From the NCBI GenBank assembly GCA_023213395.1, contig CM041465.1, positions 98,835,741 through 98,899,740 on the forward strand: 64,000 bases of DNA, read 5' to 3'. The stretch's first letter is position 1. Every line of letters begins with the position of its first letter. The DNA is from Cycas panzhihuaensis. Taxonomy: Eukaryota > Cycadophyta. The notes beneath the pieces are model-generated. The model was not told the DNA's origin and did not search any database. It saw nothing but the letters and a program-made list of their open reading frames with translations. This document shows positions 36,400 to 48,024 of the stretch, piece after piece. A program made the translations under genes and the position numbers.

Positions 36400-37575
36400 T
36401 GACCTGGATATAAGTTTTATCCATGGCTAACCAAACCTAACCTAATTTTGTATACTAGGCTGATAAGGTCCATAATCATAAGGATTGTTCCATCCATAAT
36501 AATCTTCTCTTATACTAATACACCCCCACTTAGCTTTTATCCTATAGATTTTATCAAAATATCATTCTTCCCATCTTGGTGGTCTTTCTAGTTTTGATAA
36601 AACTTACCATAGGATATGTTCTAATTTCTTTTGGCTAGAAATAAAATCTCCCATCCTTACCTTTGTCTCAAAATGTGACACATGCCAACATAACAAAGCC
36701 AGTACAAAATCCTAACTAGGCCTCCTTCAATCTTTGCACATCCCATAAGGTAAATGGAAAGATATTGCCATGGAATTTATAACGGGCTTATCACTATCTA
36801 CCAAATCTAACTCTATTTTAGTAGTCATAGATAGGTTGACAAACTATGCCCACTTCTTACTTGTTCACACAACCTATAAAGCTCCACGTATTATTGATAT
36901 TTATATCTAGACAATATTTCATTTGCATAGTTTTCCATCCACTATTGTATGTGATCGCGACCCTAAATTCACTAGCTCCTTCTGGTAGGAGCTATCCCAT
37001 GCATCAGGAACATCATTCAACATGAGTTCGGTATACCATCCATAGACTGATGGCTAATTTGAGGTCCTTAACAAAATTTTGGAGACCTACTTATGTTGCT
37101 TTGCATCTGACCACCAGTCTAAATGGACATTATGGCTAGCTCTAGCTAAGTATTGGTACAACTCCTCACATCATTTAGCCATCGAAATATCCCCATTTTT
37201 GGCTCTTTATAGGCATCCCTTGCTATCCCACCACACCTTGGCTACTAACCTTCATACGGAAGTAGTACAACAAAAACTATAATATATGGACCAAATTCTC
37301 CACACCCTTAAACAAAACCTATCCATGGCCTAAAATCAAATGAAATAATTAATAAACTACCACTGCTCTAATCGTTCCTTCAATATTGGTGATATTATAT
37401 TCCTTTATCTCCAACCTTATAAGCAACAATCCCTTTGCCATCATAAGAACCACAAACTTAGCTCTCGATATTATGGCCCCTATAAAGTCGTTAAACATAT
37501 TGGTGAAGTTGCATATGCTCTCGACCTCCTCCCTACCACCAACATCCATAATATTTTTCACATCTCCTATCTTTA
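36400..37575 (+). pseudogene. Chromovirus integrase
   Basis: Zinc-binding remnants lie near 36660 (SQNVTHANITKP, the usual CxxC pair mostly lost). The core runs through about 37300, with an open block at 37079-37282 (METYLCCFASD, WLALAKYWYNSSHH, SPFLALYRHP). The GPY/F module at 37376-37560 is well kept: FNIGDIIFLYLQPYKQ, YYGPYKVVKHIGEVAYALDL, HNIFHISYL. Stops occur elsewhere. Confidence 0.85.
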
Positions 37576-37578
37576 AAA

Positions 37579-37815
37579 GTGTCTAAGAAAAATCCATATT
37601 TTGCAGATAACCCTTCCATTCTAGATGAAGAGCAAACCTTGTCCGTACCTCTAGAACATATACTGGCTACCAGAAAATGCCATCTCCAAAATCAGTCCAT
37701 TTCAGAATATTTGATACAATGGATAGGCTACAACTCCGATGAAGCAGCTTGGGAATCCAAGGATTTTATCAAAAAACACCCATACCTCACATGCCTCAAG
37801 GACTCAACATCTTAG
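37579..37815 (+). pseudogene. Chromovirus integrase chromodomain
   Basis: Open for 78 codons with PLEHILATRKCHLQNQSISE, YLIQWIGYNSDEAAWES and DFIKKHP: the beta-strand WxGY and the E-x-x-W-E aromatic cage region of a retroelement chromodomain. In living chromoviruses this domain directs integration to methylated-histone heterochromatin. It is the best preserved part of this element and is separated from integrase by one stop. Confidence 0.9.
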
Positions 37816-37824
37816 GGGAGGGGA
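37814..37824 (+). promoter_or_regulatory. Polypurine tract of the chromovirus
   Basis: AGGGGAGGGGA lies immediately before the 3' LTR and after the chromodomain stop; it primes plus-strand DNA synthesis. Confidence 0.85.
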
Positions 37825-37826
37825 CC

Positions 37827-38198
37827 TGTTACATAACTTATCTCACTAAGTTATGTAAACCACTATTATACAGAGAGTTATCAGCAGGTTATAAGATAAG
37901 GTTAAATATGGAACTTTGTGTATGAGTCAACAAGTTAGCCAATGGTATATAAGGCCGCTATGCTATCCAATAAAATATAAGGCCACTTAGACCACCAATA
38001 GAATTGCATGTAAAAGAACTTCTTTTGTTTATATAAGAGTTATAAATTATAAATGATAGTTATTTGGATATAATTTTTTATAAAGATTGTGCTGTGGTGC
38101 TCTCTATTTTGGTGATCATTTAGTACTCTAGTATTCTTATTAAGTTCTTGATTAATTTGTTTACCCTATTGGATAGGACGACACTATTGTGATTGTCA
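37827..38198 (+). repeat. 3' LTR of the chromovirus
   Basis: It begins TGTTACATAACTTATC right after the polypurine tract. The end is placed at GATTGTCA (38198) because Tat RT codons resume within about 20 bp. There is no second copy in the window, so the end is an estimate. Confidence 0.65.
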
Positions 38199-38206
38199 TT
38201 TTTCTA

Positions 38207-39312
38207 CTATCTCAAGGAGTGCTAGTGAGAAGAAACATCCCAATATCCAACATCATTCTCATGGCCAAGAAAAATGGGATGATTCGAATTTGTGCTAATT
38301 TCTGAGACATAAACAATGCATGTCTTAAGGATAACTTCCCCTTGTCATTTATTAATCAAATTATTGATTGAACAACAGGTTTTAAAGTCATGTCTTTAAT
38401 GGATGGATTTTTAGGATATAACCAAATCCAGATATCCCTCGAAGATTGGCATAAGACAACTTTCACTACCCCATGGGGTACGTTTACCTACAAGGTTATG
38501 CCCTTCGGATTAAAGAATGTAAGTGCCACTTATCAAAGGGCAATGTAGTTCATCTTCCATGACCTCATAAACAAAACCCTTAAGGTTTTCATAAACAACA
38601 TGATGGGCCTCTCCCACAAGAGGACCAATCACCTCGTAGACTTGCATGCTATTTTTATGAGGTGCCATAAATGTCATATTAGTCTGACCCTGCTCAAATG
38701 CATATTTACCATGACTACCAATAAACTCTTAAGTTTCCTTGTCTTTAAACAAGGGATCTAAATCGACCTTGATAAGTTCAAAGTTATCCTTGATATGCCT
38801 CCTCCAAAAACACAATATCAGATCAAGTCATTTTTGGGTAGGCTGGGCTTCTTGAGGTGTTTCTTAGCAGACTTTGCCATAAATGCCAAACCCATAATTA
38901 ACATTTTAAGGAAGGAGGCCTTATTTATATGGTCCACTAAAACCCAGGAGGCATCCCAAGAGCTTAAAAGAGCCCTGGTCTCTGCCCCTATTTTAGTGTC
39001 CCCTCTCTTCGACTGCCCATTCATCCTATATACCTTAGCCACTGATAAGTCCTTAAGAGCCATATTAGCCCAAGAAGATGACTCTGGGACCAAGAGAGCC
39101 ACATATTTTATTAGTTGTATGTTAGTGGTAGCTAAGCTAAGAGCCATATATTTTATCAATCATGTATTAGTAGCAACTGAGCTAAACTACCCTCCTACTG
39201 AAAAGGAATGTCTAGCCTTGGTCCATACAACCAAGAAGTTTAGGCATTACCTCCTAAGAAACATAACCCATATGATTGTCCAATCTGATCTGTTGAGGTA
39301 TCTCTTAACCTA
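38207..39312 (+). pseudogene. Tat element (right) RT and RNase H
   Basis: Plus strand. RT: ISNIILMAKKNGMIRICANF, NNACLKDNFPL, FKVMSLMDGFLGYNQI, KTTFTTPWGTFTYKVMPFGL and ATYQRAM. The catalytic box reads VFINNMMGLS where YVDDM is expected, so both Asp are lost. The connection and RNase H (38795-39312) are open for 172 codons: PPPKTQYQIKSFLGRLGFL, LFIWSTKTQEASQELK, DKSLRAILAQ, YPPTEKECLALVHTTKK and RHYLL. A 45-bp in-frame tandem duplication sits at 39095-39184. No counterpart of gag or protease precedes it; the chromovirus LTR abuts. Confidence 0.87.
39095..39184 (+). repeat. 45-bp in-frame tandem duplication in Tat RNase H
   Basis: 39095-39139 and 39140-39184 both begin AGAGCCA(C/T)ATATTTTAT and encode RATYFISCMLVVAKL and RAIYFINHVLVATEL. 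One copy is expected in gypsy RNase H (the ...YFIS..L...E..YPP region). The two copies differ at about nine positions by eye, so the duplication is old. Confidence 0.85.
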
Positions 39313-39650
39313 GTCCAACTTGACTAAGAGGATGGGAAAAAAGGCTATATACTCCTCTAAGAATATGATCTCAAAATCGTTTATAGGAAATCTAAGAAGG
39401 GAATGGTGGTTGCTGAGTAATTAGTTAATGCCCCTATCTTAAATCCCTCAAGCCTTTAGGTCAATGATTTGTTGCCTGATGAGCCCATCCTAGCCCTCTA
39501 GGATTCATCTCCCTATCCACTAGCCGACAATTAATGGTATAAGGATATTATGCAATACCTTACCTAGCAATAATACCCTTCTAACACCAACGATAAAGTA
39601 AAGTCATGCGTTAGAGCTACTACTAGGCAATACTTCCTTATAGAGGAGGT
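39313..39650 (+). pseudogene. Linker between RNase H and integrase in Tat pol, lacking a second RNase H
   Basis: About 113 codons with stops: IVYRKSKKGMVVAE (the usual gypsy tail), LLPDEPILAL, WYKDIMQYLT. None of the RNase HI motifs (TDGGS, NNEAEY, DSQ) is present and the length is too short for one. In other Tat elements an aRNH usually lies here; in this family that domain is found in the LTR instead. Confidence 0.65.
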
Positions 39651-40780
39651 GTTGTATAAGAGGTCCTTTGATGGAGTCCTCCTCCATTATGTTAGTCTTG
39701 ACAAAGCAAACCAAATGCTCCATGAATGCTATAGTAGCATTTGTGGGGGCTATTTTGGGGGCTAATCCATCACCCAAAGGATCCTCTATATGGGCTACTA
39801 TTGGTCATCCCTCTTCAAGGATGCCCATGCTTATGCATAATGTTGTCACAAGTGCTAAGAGCATGCCAACGTAATCCATTTATCTTCTGAGGCCATCCAC
39901 CTAATTATTCTCTACATGGCCTTTCCCCCAATATGGATTGGATCTTATTGGAGTTATAACTCCACCTTCATCCTTGTAATATAAATTTATTTTAACTACA
40001 ATAGAATACTTCACCAAATAGGATAAGGTAATTCTATTATCATCCACTACTGGCAAGATAATTACCACTTTCATTTACTAGCATATTATCTATCGATTTG
40101 AAGGCCTAGATGTCCTAATCATAGATAATGGCACTCCTTTTTATAATAAAGAGATAGATAAACTCCATGAGAAATTAAAGATATCTCACAAGACCTTATC
40201 TCCTTGCTACCCCTAGGCTAATGGCCAAATTAAATCATTAATAAGACTATTATCAATATTTTGAAGAAGATGGTTGCCTAATTGTAAAAGTTTTAGCATC
40301 TTCAACTTCATTTCACCTTATAGGCCTATCGTACCTCTATTCGCACTGTAACAATGATGACCCCGTTATTCCTAGTATACGGGATGGAAGCGATTTCACT
40401 TGTAGAGGTTGAAATCCACTCCTTGAGAGTTTCTCTCAAGGGTCTCATTGATGAGGAATCGTGCCTTCAGGCCCACCTCCTAGACCTTGAAGCCCTAGAC
40501 AACAACAAATGCTTAGTCGCATACTAAGTAAACCTCACTACCAAGGCTAGGGTATGAAAGACATACAATAAACATCTATGTCCTCGCCCCTTAAACCCTA
40601 GGGACCAAGTCCTCAAATTAGAGTACCTCCATGATTGACTATCTAAATTCAATCCCAAATGAGTAGGCCCTTTTATCATTCTCAAGAGCCTCGATAATGG
40701 TGCGTATAGGATAGCAACATTGGAAGGGCTTGAGTTTGACAAAGCTGTAAATGATAAGTTCCTAAAGAAATTCTACGTGT
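39650..40780 (+). pseudogene. Tat element (right) integrase
   Basis: Plus strand with frame changes. The zinc finger region includes LDKANQMLHECYS and CHKC-EHAN. The core has LIGVITPPSS, YKFILTTIEYFTK and FEGLDVLIIDNGTPFYNKE (IDNG keeps the second catalytic Asp), then SHKTLSPCYP-ANGQIKS. The C-terminal domain (40530-40780) parallels 34641-34895: RPLNPRDQVLKLEYLHD, GPFIILKSLDNGAYRIATL and NDKFLKKFYV. No chromodomain. Confidence 0.85.
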
Positions 40781-40794
40781 GACCCCTTCTACTT

Positions 40795-41500
40795 CAGAGT
40801 AGAATGGGTACCCTTCCTTCACTCTGAAATGAGCGTAAACTACCTCTCATAGGCTTTGCCATGCCTTCACATTAGGGGCATAACACATATTTGGATCTTG
40901 GGTTGGTTTGTGTATTAATGAGGGAGCCATGCCCCTTTCTAAAGGAGTTATTTATCCCCCCTCCCCTTCAATGACAAAGCACCTATTTTTGTTTATATAT
41001 TAGTAGTTGTTCAGTTGTATTGATTTGTCACTGTAATCGTGGTTAGGGTTTTATCTAAGGACATGACTTAGCCTACTTTCGAGCATGAGTTGCTACTTGG
41101 GAAAGCCCTTGGTGATAGTCCATATCCCTATTTGATTGTTTCTTAGGGTATCTGTACCTACCTTATTGCTTTCTTAGTAGGATGCCCATGTCCCATCTGA
41201 TCAACTATCACATAGGGTGATTGTGTATGCTTAGTGTGAGTGCCACACTGTATAATAGAAAGTAGCATAGCTACAAACATCTATATGTGTATGATACTAC
41301 AAAATATAAATCAATCCATTCTATGATCTTTACATCCACACATCCATATTTAATAAAATAAGTAAAATATGTCAAAATAGGGTACCAATGTGGCCCCTAT
41401 ATATATATATATATATATATATACATACATATATATATACACATAAAATAAATAACAGTACAAAATGTTGATACCAGGTGCTTGAGGAAGCTGAATTCTT
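40795..41500. other. Spacer between Tat integrase and the antisense ORF, with (TA)n
   Basis: Non-coding; TA/TACA microsatellite at about 41399-41440. Homologous by position to 33951-34640. Confidence 0.55.
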
Positions 41501-43440
41501 TGTAGGAGGTAGGTACAATCATGTATTTGTGTGTGATAAGGGACCCCCTAGAGGTCTGAACCTTTCTTATCTTAAAATTCTATAGTACAATAGTCATGTG
41601 GGGCTGTGATACCCTCAAGGTATATCCTCTCCTGACCTATCTGCTCCCTCTCTTGGATACCACATCCCTCCCAGGCTCCTCCTCCTCCTCTATTGTGAGG
41701 TCTTAGCCTCACTCCCCTTGTCTCTCACCCTCCTTTAGGATGGTGTCATTGTGTGGGTTTTTTTGTGTAAGGACTGGGTAGCCATATGATTGACTAGTTA
41801 ACCGAACCTCTCCTATAACTAGTCCCTATCGCTTAGCAGCTGATCTCGCTTACCCAGTAACTAGTCTTGCTTCCTCTCCATCCTATTGAGCCTCTCATCA
41901 AGTATGACGACTCTCACATTATTACCAGCATCTCCAACTCCTCTCTAGGCCTTTATCACCTGCACGCTCACAATAAGTTCCTCTCTCCTTAAAGCTAGTC
42001 TCTTTCTCTTTGGATCTGATCCCTCTCTCCTCAGAGCTGGTCCTCCCTTACCTACCACTCTTGGGCCTCTATAGACCATATATCATACATCCATATAAGG
42101 GGATCAAATGGCACTGCATGTTATCCTGCTGATCTCAGCCTCTCTCATCACCAATAATAGGAGGCTATTCCTCCTCGTACATGTGTAGGAAAATCTCAAC
42201 AACCACCTGCCTGACTAGCTCTTCTATATCATCTCCACCTTCCAATCACATGTATCAAAGTTGTTAGTATGGAATATATCAAAAACTTATCAACATATAT
42301 GATACATAAAGTATAACAAATAAAAAAAGAAAAGAAAAGAGATAACTAAATCAAGTGCTAAGCTAAGGAAAAGGGGAGATCTTACCTCTTAGGATAGTCA
42401 TCACCTCTCTAGCTATTACACCCTTACTCATAACTGTCACCTACCCTACCCTTGGCTCTCCTAGGGCAGCAAGTACATCACCTCCCTCTGTCTCCCTAGC
42501 CTTGAGGATCCCTGCTCCTCTAGTGGCTAAGACCACCTTTATCGCAACTGTGGTACTACATCCTTCTCCAAGTCATCTGTAGCTACTCCATTACCCTCCT
42601 CATCTCTTGGCTTCTCTACCGAGGCCCCTCCTACCTCTCCCTCCTCCATGTCGCTCGCCTAGTAAATGGGGTGGTAGGGATCTTGTATGTACTCCTCCAT
42701 CGTGAGGAGATCTAAAGACATGGCAGCTACTGACCATCTAGCATGGGCTGGCTTTCTTGCACTCTAGAAGCACATTTGCCATATGTGAATCATGGGGCTA
42801 GTAGCTACTATCAGTTATGGTCCCATTGTTGTTGCCACTCCCCTAAAGTGGTCGAAGAACTAGCAGTTGAACAAAGAGTAGAAAGAGAGTCCTCCCCATC
42901 CTCTCACCTAAATCTAATCTAGTTGAGTTGTGATGTTAGCTATTGTCAAAGCATCCTTATCAAAACACTCTTTTACCTCACATTTATGGATGGTAGTCAT
43001 CCACCCACTAAGAACCTCCCTATAATTCTGTTTCTATGAAATCTGAAACAGAATAGATAAGATAATCAACTTCCTCACACGAGGAATATTAGACATGACT
43101 ATAACTTGGAGTGTGATACCCCTCCAAGACTTGTGTCCCCTGTTGGTAAAAAATAATCCTATCTCACGATGTGTATCATCTATGTTGGGAAAAGTCCCTA
43201 ACACCACTAGCGCGCCACTCGTCAGCACTCCTAAGATCTGCCTGACATCTCCAGGTATGATCATAATATCCCCCACCAATAGAAGGTGGAAGGCATATCT
43301 CTGTCGATCCTAGTGTAAAATGATATTTAGTGGTAGACCCTATTCTAAGGCATATTGTAATGTCTGAATGAGCTTTAGCAGCCCGCACCTCCTCAGAATC
43401 ATCTACTCGCATCAATCTATTAATGTGATGAATCCTACTA
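41500..43440 (-). pseudogene. Antisense ORF of the right Tat element (plant-mobile-domain-like plus coiled coil)
   Basis: Minus strand, opposite to pol, ending downstream of integrase. From 43415: YHFTLGSTEICLPPSIGG, then in the adjacent frame (43279-43034) IMIIPGDVRQILGVLTSGAL, GTFPNIDDTHREIGLFF and a hydrophobic C-end (RKLIILSILFQI). Further downstream (42700-41600, with stops) come a DLLTMEEYI-like acidic stretch and a charged heptad-like segment (ERLNRMERKQD-LLGKRDQLLSDRD, about 41900-41800), likely coiled coil. It matches the plus-strand ORF at 31990-33950 block by block. Mobile-domain identity is a tentative by-eye call; a retroelement antisense ORF of unknown role is the safer reading. 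Confidence 0.6.
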
Positions 43441-43460
43441 TGGGGGAGCCCTTTTTCTTA

Positions 43461-46400
43461 TGGATATCCACTATAATAATGGGCTATAAAACACCTAAAT
43501 AACTAGTATAAGTTAACCTCTCTCCCCTCCTATCAGTCAAGCTCTCTCTCAGGTCAATAAAGTACAATACCAATTAGATAATAATAAAGATTTAGGTGAT
43601 TTTTTCTTTTTTATTATTTTTTTTTCTTTACTCTGTCCTAACCTTGCTAATATTTTCATGGTACTATGAATATATGGCTGGGCCTTATGAGAGTATCGGT
43701 TTTCCTAGTGTAATGTTTGTGGCACTCCAAACAAGTTCATTGGGTAGAGCCTCCCTAGGCCAAAATTTAAAAAATGTAAAACAAAATTAAAATTATTCAA
43801 GTTTGGTGGACTAGGTCTAGTCCACTAAGACCAGGGCTCTCTAATGCCCTGGTCTAGCCTCTTTTGGATCCCAAATTAGGTTCCAATGGCCCCAAAAATC
43901 CCACAAGAGGACCTACCTATCCATTAAAATCCATAAAAGAAAATAGTTAAAAATTAAGATAGGGTCTAGATCAACGTATCAGGTTTGGCCTGATTGTTGC
44001 CATCACGCAAATCTAGTCCTTTCAACTACCTCTATGTAATGATTTGACAGTCATATCTCCTTTATGAGATGTGTGATGGGGGGTAAAACAGGGTAGCAAA
44101 GGGGTCTCTCTCTAGAATCGATTGTGAGGGTGTGAAAATAAATTCTATTTTTACCCTTTTACCCTCTTATTAGTAGGGCTACCCGGGGCACTATGCCCTT
44201 CACTTATTATGGAAGAGCTGCCAAGATTATTATTTCAAGCTCATCCATAATCCCTTCAAAGCTTCACCTCAATTCCCCTTCCAAACACTCCTTTTCTTAG
44301 CCATTTTGTGTATTTATAGTTCCCTTTTCGGCTCTTAGATAAGCCCTGTCCCACCCTTTTTTGGTTGCCTAAAACACTATTAGTGTTTATACTCTATAAG
44401 TTTATTTTGACACATCAGATCCATTTTTGTGATCATTTTACCTCATTAGATCCCCTAACAAGATTTTCCCCCATTATTCTAGCCTCCTTGTTAGTCTCAT
44501 ACCAACTCTACAACCTTATAACAAGCTTAGTCCCCTGATGACTCTTCTCCTTCCATAAGGCAAGCCCTTTGCTAGCCTAGGAGCCTACTTGTAGGGCTCT
44601 CCTATCCTCTTATGGTCACCCTTTTGAGTTGTCATGAGTGATCAAGCCTTCCTTCTCCTCCTTTCCTTTTACTCTGTATACTCCTTGTCTACTTTTTATA
44701 AATTTTATATCTTCTCTTATGCCATGGCTCTCCTCATCTACATTGATGGTGGCAGTCGTGGTAGCCTGGGATCCTCTATAGCCACTTGGATCATCTGTGA
44801 TCCTTTTAGATATAACCTCATGCATTCTAGGATATACCAACCTAAGTCCATAAATAATGAAGTGGAGTACACTGTCGTTACAGAGGCCCTCACCAATATG
44901 CTTCACTTCTATTGTGGCCCTATTATTTTATTCTGTGATTCTTAAATCATGGTGTCATAGTTGACTTAGGTCTACTAAATCTTTTATCCTTGATTTAGGT
45001 CCTTGCCTTGACTGCTAGGTCACTTTTGTCTTTTTTCCTTGTAGCAGATATATAGCATACCCCTTGTGATCAAAATGTTGAAGCAGATAACCTAGTTCAT
45101 CTCATTCTTAAGCATCGTCTCTCTCTCTTAGACGATCCTCTCCAGGCAACCTAATAAGTTGGACCCTCACATAAACCTTTGAACTATCATCCTTCCCTTA
45201 TTTCAACCACCCTCGTACCTCTAAAAAGAGGCTACTAATGAGGCTAAACTATGGTGACCAAAACTCTATTTTCTGGTTTGATGCTTAGGTCACCTGTGAC
45301 CTAACCTCTATTATATTTTTATCTTAGTTTTTACTATATGCTTATTATATCATTAATTTGATTTTCATTATATGTTACAGTAATGAGACACTCCCTCATC
45401 TCCCCTACTCTTATTCTTTTGATTTGTCTTAGGGATTCTAGTCCCATCCTCCTCCTTAGGGTCATGTTACCCCCCTAAGCACCACCTTGGGCATCCCTCC
45501 TAGGTTGTTCTGCCATTATTCTAAGTGTGTTTTGGGTTTAGGTCTTTGTACCCAGAGGCTCGATTTAGGCATATCCCTCGTTTCTCTCTTGAATATACAT
45601 CTCTCATCCATGTGATCTGTCATGGCACCTATTAGCCCCCTTGGTCACCTACACATTATCTTAGGCATGCTTTTACTAACAAGTTTTATATTAATAACAT
45701 TCACCATTGTCTAACACTTTCGAACAACAAGGTTTTCCTACCAAGGGGGCCGAGGTTCTGCTACCATAGGGGCAGTGTTCCCTAGCTTCTAGGAATGGGT
45801 TGGGATGACACCACATAGTTAAGGTCAGGTATATATATATTCTCTCCTTTTTACTTCATTTGCATTCTTATGATTGTTGAGATTATGTGATTGCCTGATT
45901 ACTTAGATTGCTTGTATAGCCTCTTGCTTGTGCATGACATTTTGCCTATGATGATTAGGACTCTAATCTAATGGCATGATAACTCCCATGTGATCTTCCT
46001 CCTAGTTACAGGTGCTCATGAGCCTCCATAGCCTAACTCATAGGCTACTTAATTTGTCCCATGCTCGTTCAGTTGCATCTTCTTCTTTTTCTCTCTACTT
46101 TATCTATCACTTGATCCATCTAGGATAATTTGTTGGGGAGTTTTAGTAGATAGATGCATCATGTTGTTCATATGCTATGAGATTTCCTTATGTATCTCAT
46201 TAGGGTTCACTACTTAGTCTCCATCTATACTCTGACACCTTGATTATCATCATCCTCATAAGGTTCTAACCTAGTTTAATGGTTTTATCATGCATTTTTA
46301 CCAGTTGTTGGTCTATGGGATAGCCTAAGACTGATGTACAGACCTTTAGGTAGGAGTTCTAGGCCTCTTCCAAGGAGTTCTCCTCCCCTTTTAATCAATA

Positions 46401-47520
46401 CTTATTATTTCTTATTATTTTTTATAATTTTTATTACCTTGTTGCTGTTGTGCACTAAATCTTATTAGCCCCACTCTGATAGTTATACCTTGCTAACATA
46501 TTCATGGGATTGTGAATATATTAGTGGTGCCACAAATATTTTCATAGGGTGAATGTTATATAGTTAAACCATGACTAGAAATGGCTAATTCTTGCATTAA
46601 TTACTAGGTGGTACATAATCTCACCTCAGGACTAGCCCAGATCATGCCCCAATGGTCCTAAGGCCTTACCAAACTAATAAAAACTGAAATTCAAACTTAT
46701 TTAGGGATCTCTCCACTCATTTATATTCAAGCTTTTACACTCCAACTCTCTTCTACTCTCTCCAGCATACACTACTCCATAGAATTCACAGGTTTTCTTT
46801 ATAAAAAGATTAAAACAAGCACAAGAATAGCTGAAGGAAGGAGAGATCAAGCCAAGGTATGCTAAGAGCACTCTTTAAGCAATCAAATGGCCAAAGATCT
46901 CTCCTTTTCCTTCATCAAATGTAGGTTTTTTCCTTCCAAAAGTTTCTCCTCATGCAAAGGTTGCTAAGTTTCTTAGTTTACACTCTCCTTTTGAAAGACA
47001 TATATTTTTCTTGGGTTTTTACTTATTAGAATCCCCTCATTTGATAATTTCACCTTGTCATTTTCATATATGCAACTCTAGATTTATGAGTTTAGATTGA
47101 TTCCAGTTTGGTTTAGAGCCATTTTTCCCCAAAACAAGGAGGCAACACCTCCATTTTGCCATTCAATTTCTTCCTCATACACAATATCTGCTAGCCTATG
47201 AAAGTAGGGAAGCCAAACTAAGCCAAGAGAGCTTGTGAGGAGGTTTATAGGCTAGAGTTTTGACTCCTAAAGTTTCCTTCCACTTAGGTAATCCCCTCAC
47301 CCATGCTTTAAGGTGTCCTTCCCTACATTTCTATTACTAGTTTTGGATCTTGTTCGTCGTGAGACTTATACAAACATCTGTTGAGCTTATATCCTTTTGC
47401 AACACCTAGCTAAGTGAGCTACCCGTAGCTCATTGGGATCCATCACCACATAGAGGAGCTTGCCATCCCAAGGCAACAACCCTATCCTCCTCCTTTCACA
47501 CTTGATTTGATTACTATATA
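43461..47520 (+). mobile_element. Tat-family LTR C (5' four fifths), 3' LTR of the right Tat element
   Basis: It starts TGGATATCCACTATAATAA at 43461, aligned with the start of LTR B (TGGTTATCTACCACGATAA). A purine run (TGGGGGAG, 43441-43448) lies just upstream. The RNase H ORF follows at 44724, then the CCAAGGGGGCCGAGG block at 45745, as in A and B. The downstream part (46400-47500) is weakly similar to the matching part of A. It runs into LTR D at about 47520 without a clean LTR end. Confidence 0.72.
44724..45155 (+). pseudogene. LTR-encoded RNase HI-type (aRNH) ORF, copy C
   Basis: Plus strand. Met at 44724 (MALLIYIDGGSRGSLGSS), open to a stop just after LFCDS (44945), then recognisable with stops: VLALTARSLLSF, HTPCDQNVEADNLVHLIL and LSLLDDP (to about 45155). 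Asp (IDGGS), Glu (INNEVEY), Asp (FCDS), late His and Asp (ADNLV) are all visible, so the full catalytic set of an RNase HI is laid out in about 145 codons. It lies 1263 bp from the LTR start; A and B give 1244 and 1271. The conserved Met and compact size suggest a free-standing protein, not a pol domain. Confidence 0.85.
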
Positions 47521-48024
47521 AAAATATATCTATATCTATATATATATATAGTGAGTGTTTCCCAGCTGCCAGGAATGTGTAGGAGTGGTATCTCTTAGAT
47601 AAGCATAAGTATACATTCCTATCTCTTGCCTTGTCTACGTTTATGGTACAATGAGATGTATTTATGGTTTTAGTGGCACGATATGGTTATATAGCTTGTT
47701 TCGTTGCTTGATTTGCTTGCCTAGTGCTTGCCTATGATTTTATTTTAGCCTATGATGACTAGGACCATGGTCCTATGGTAGCATATAGCTCCTAGAAGCA
47801 TCCCTTAGAGTTTGTAGGTACTCATGGGCCTCTGCAACCCATCTTGACTCATTTCTAGCTTGTTGTATGACTCATTGGGTTGGGTTTTAACTTGCTTGAT
47901 TGCTAATGCCTTTTTACATCAACATTGATATTTGGCTTTCACCATTTCACGCATTTGGAAGCCCAACCACTGCCTAAAGCCCCCAAAAGACCTTACTAGC
48001 CCTTAAATTTCCATCTCTATACCC

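Larger units (their letters stand above)
35457..38198 (+). mobile_element. Chromovirus (Ty3/gypsy), 5'-truncated, with 3' LTR
   Basis: Plus strand. It starts in mid RT (LCNSLATF-ALMN), continues through RT, RNase H, integrase and a C-terminal chromodomain, then a polypurine tract and a 3' LTR. Gag, protease, the RT N-terminus and the 5' LTR are missing. The breakpoint coincides with the edge of the minus-strand Tat integrase. After its LTR the plus-strand Tat RT begins. Confidence 0.88.
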
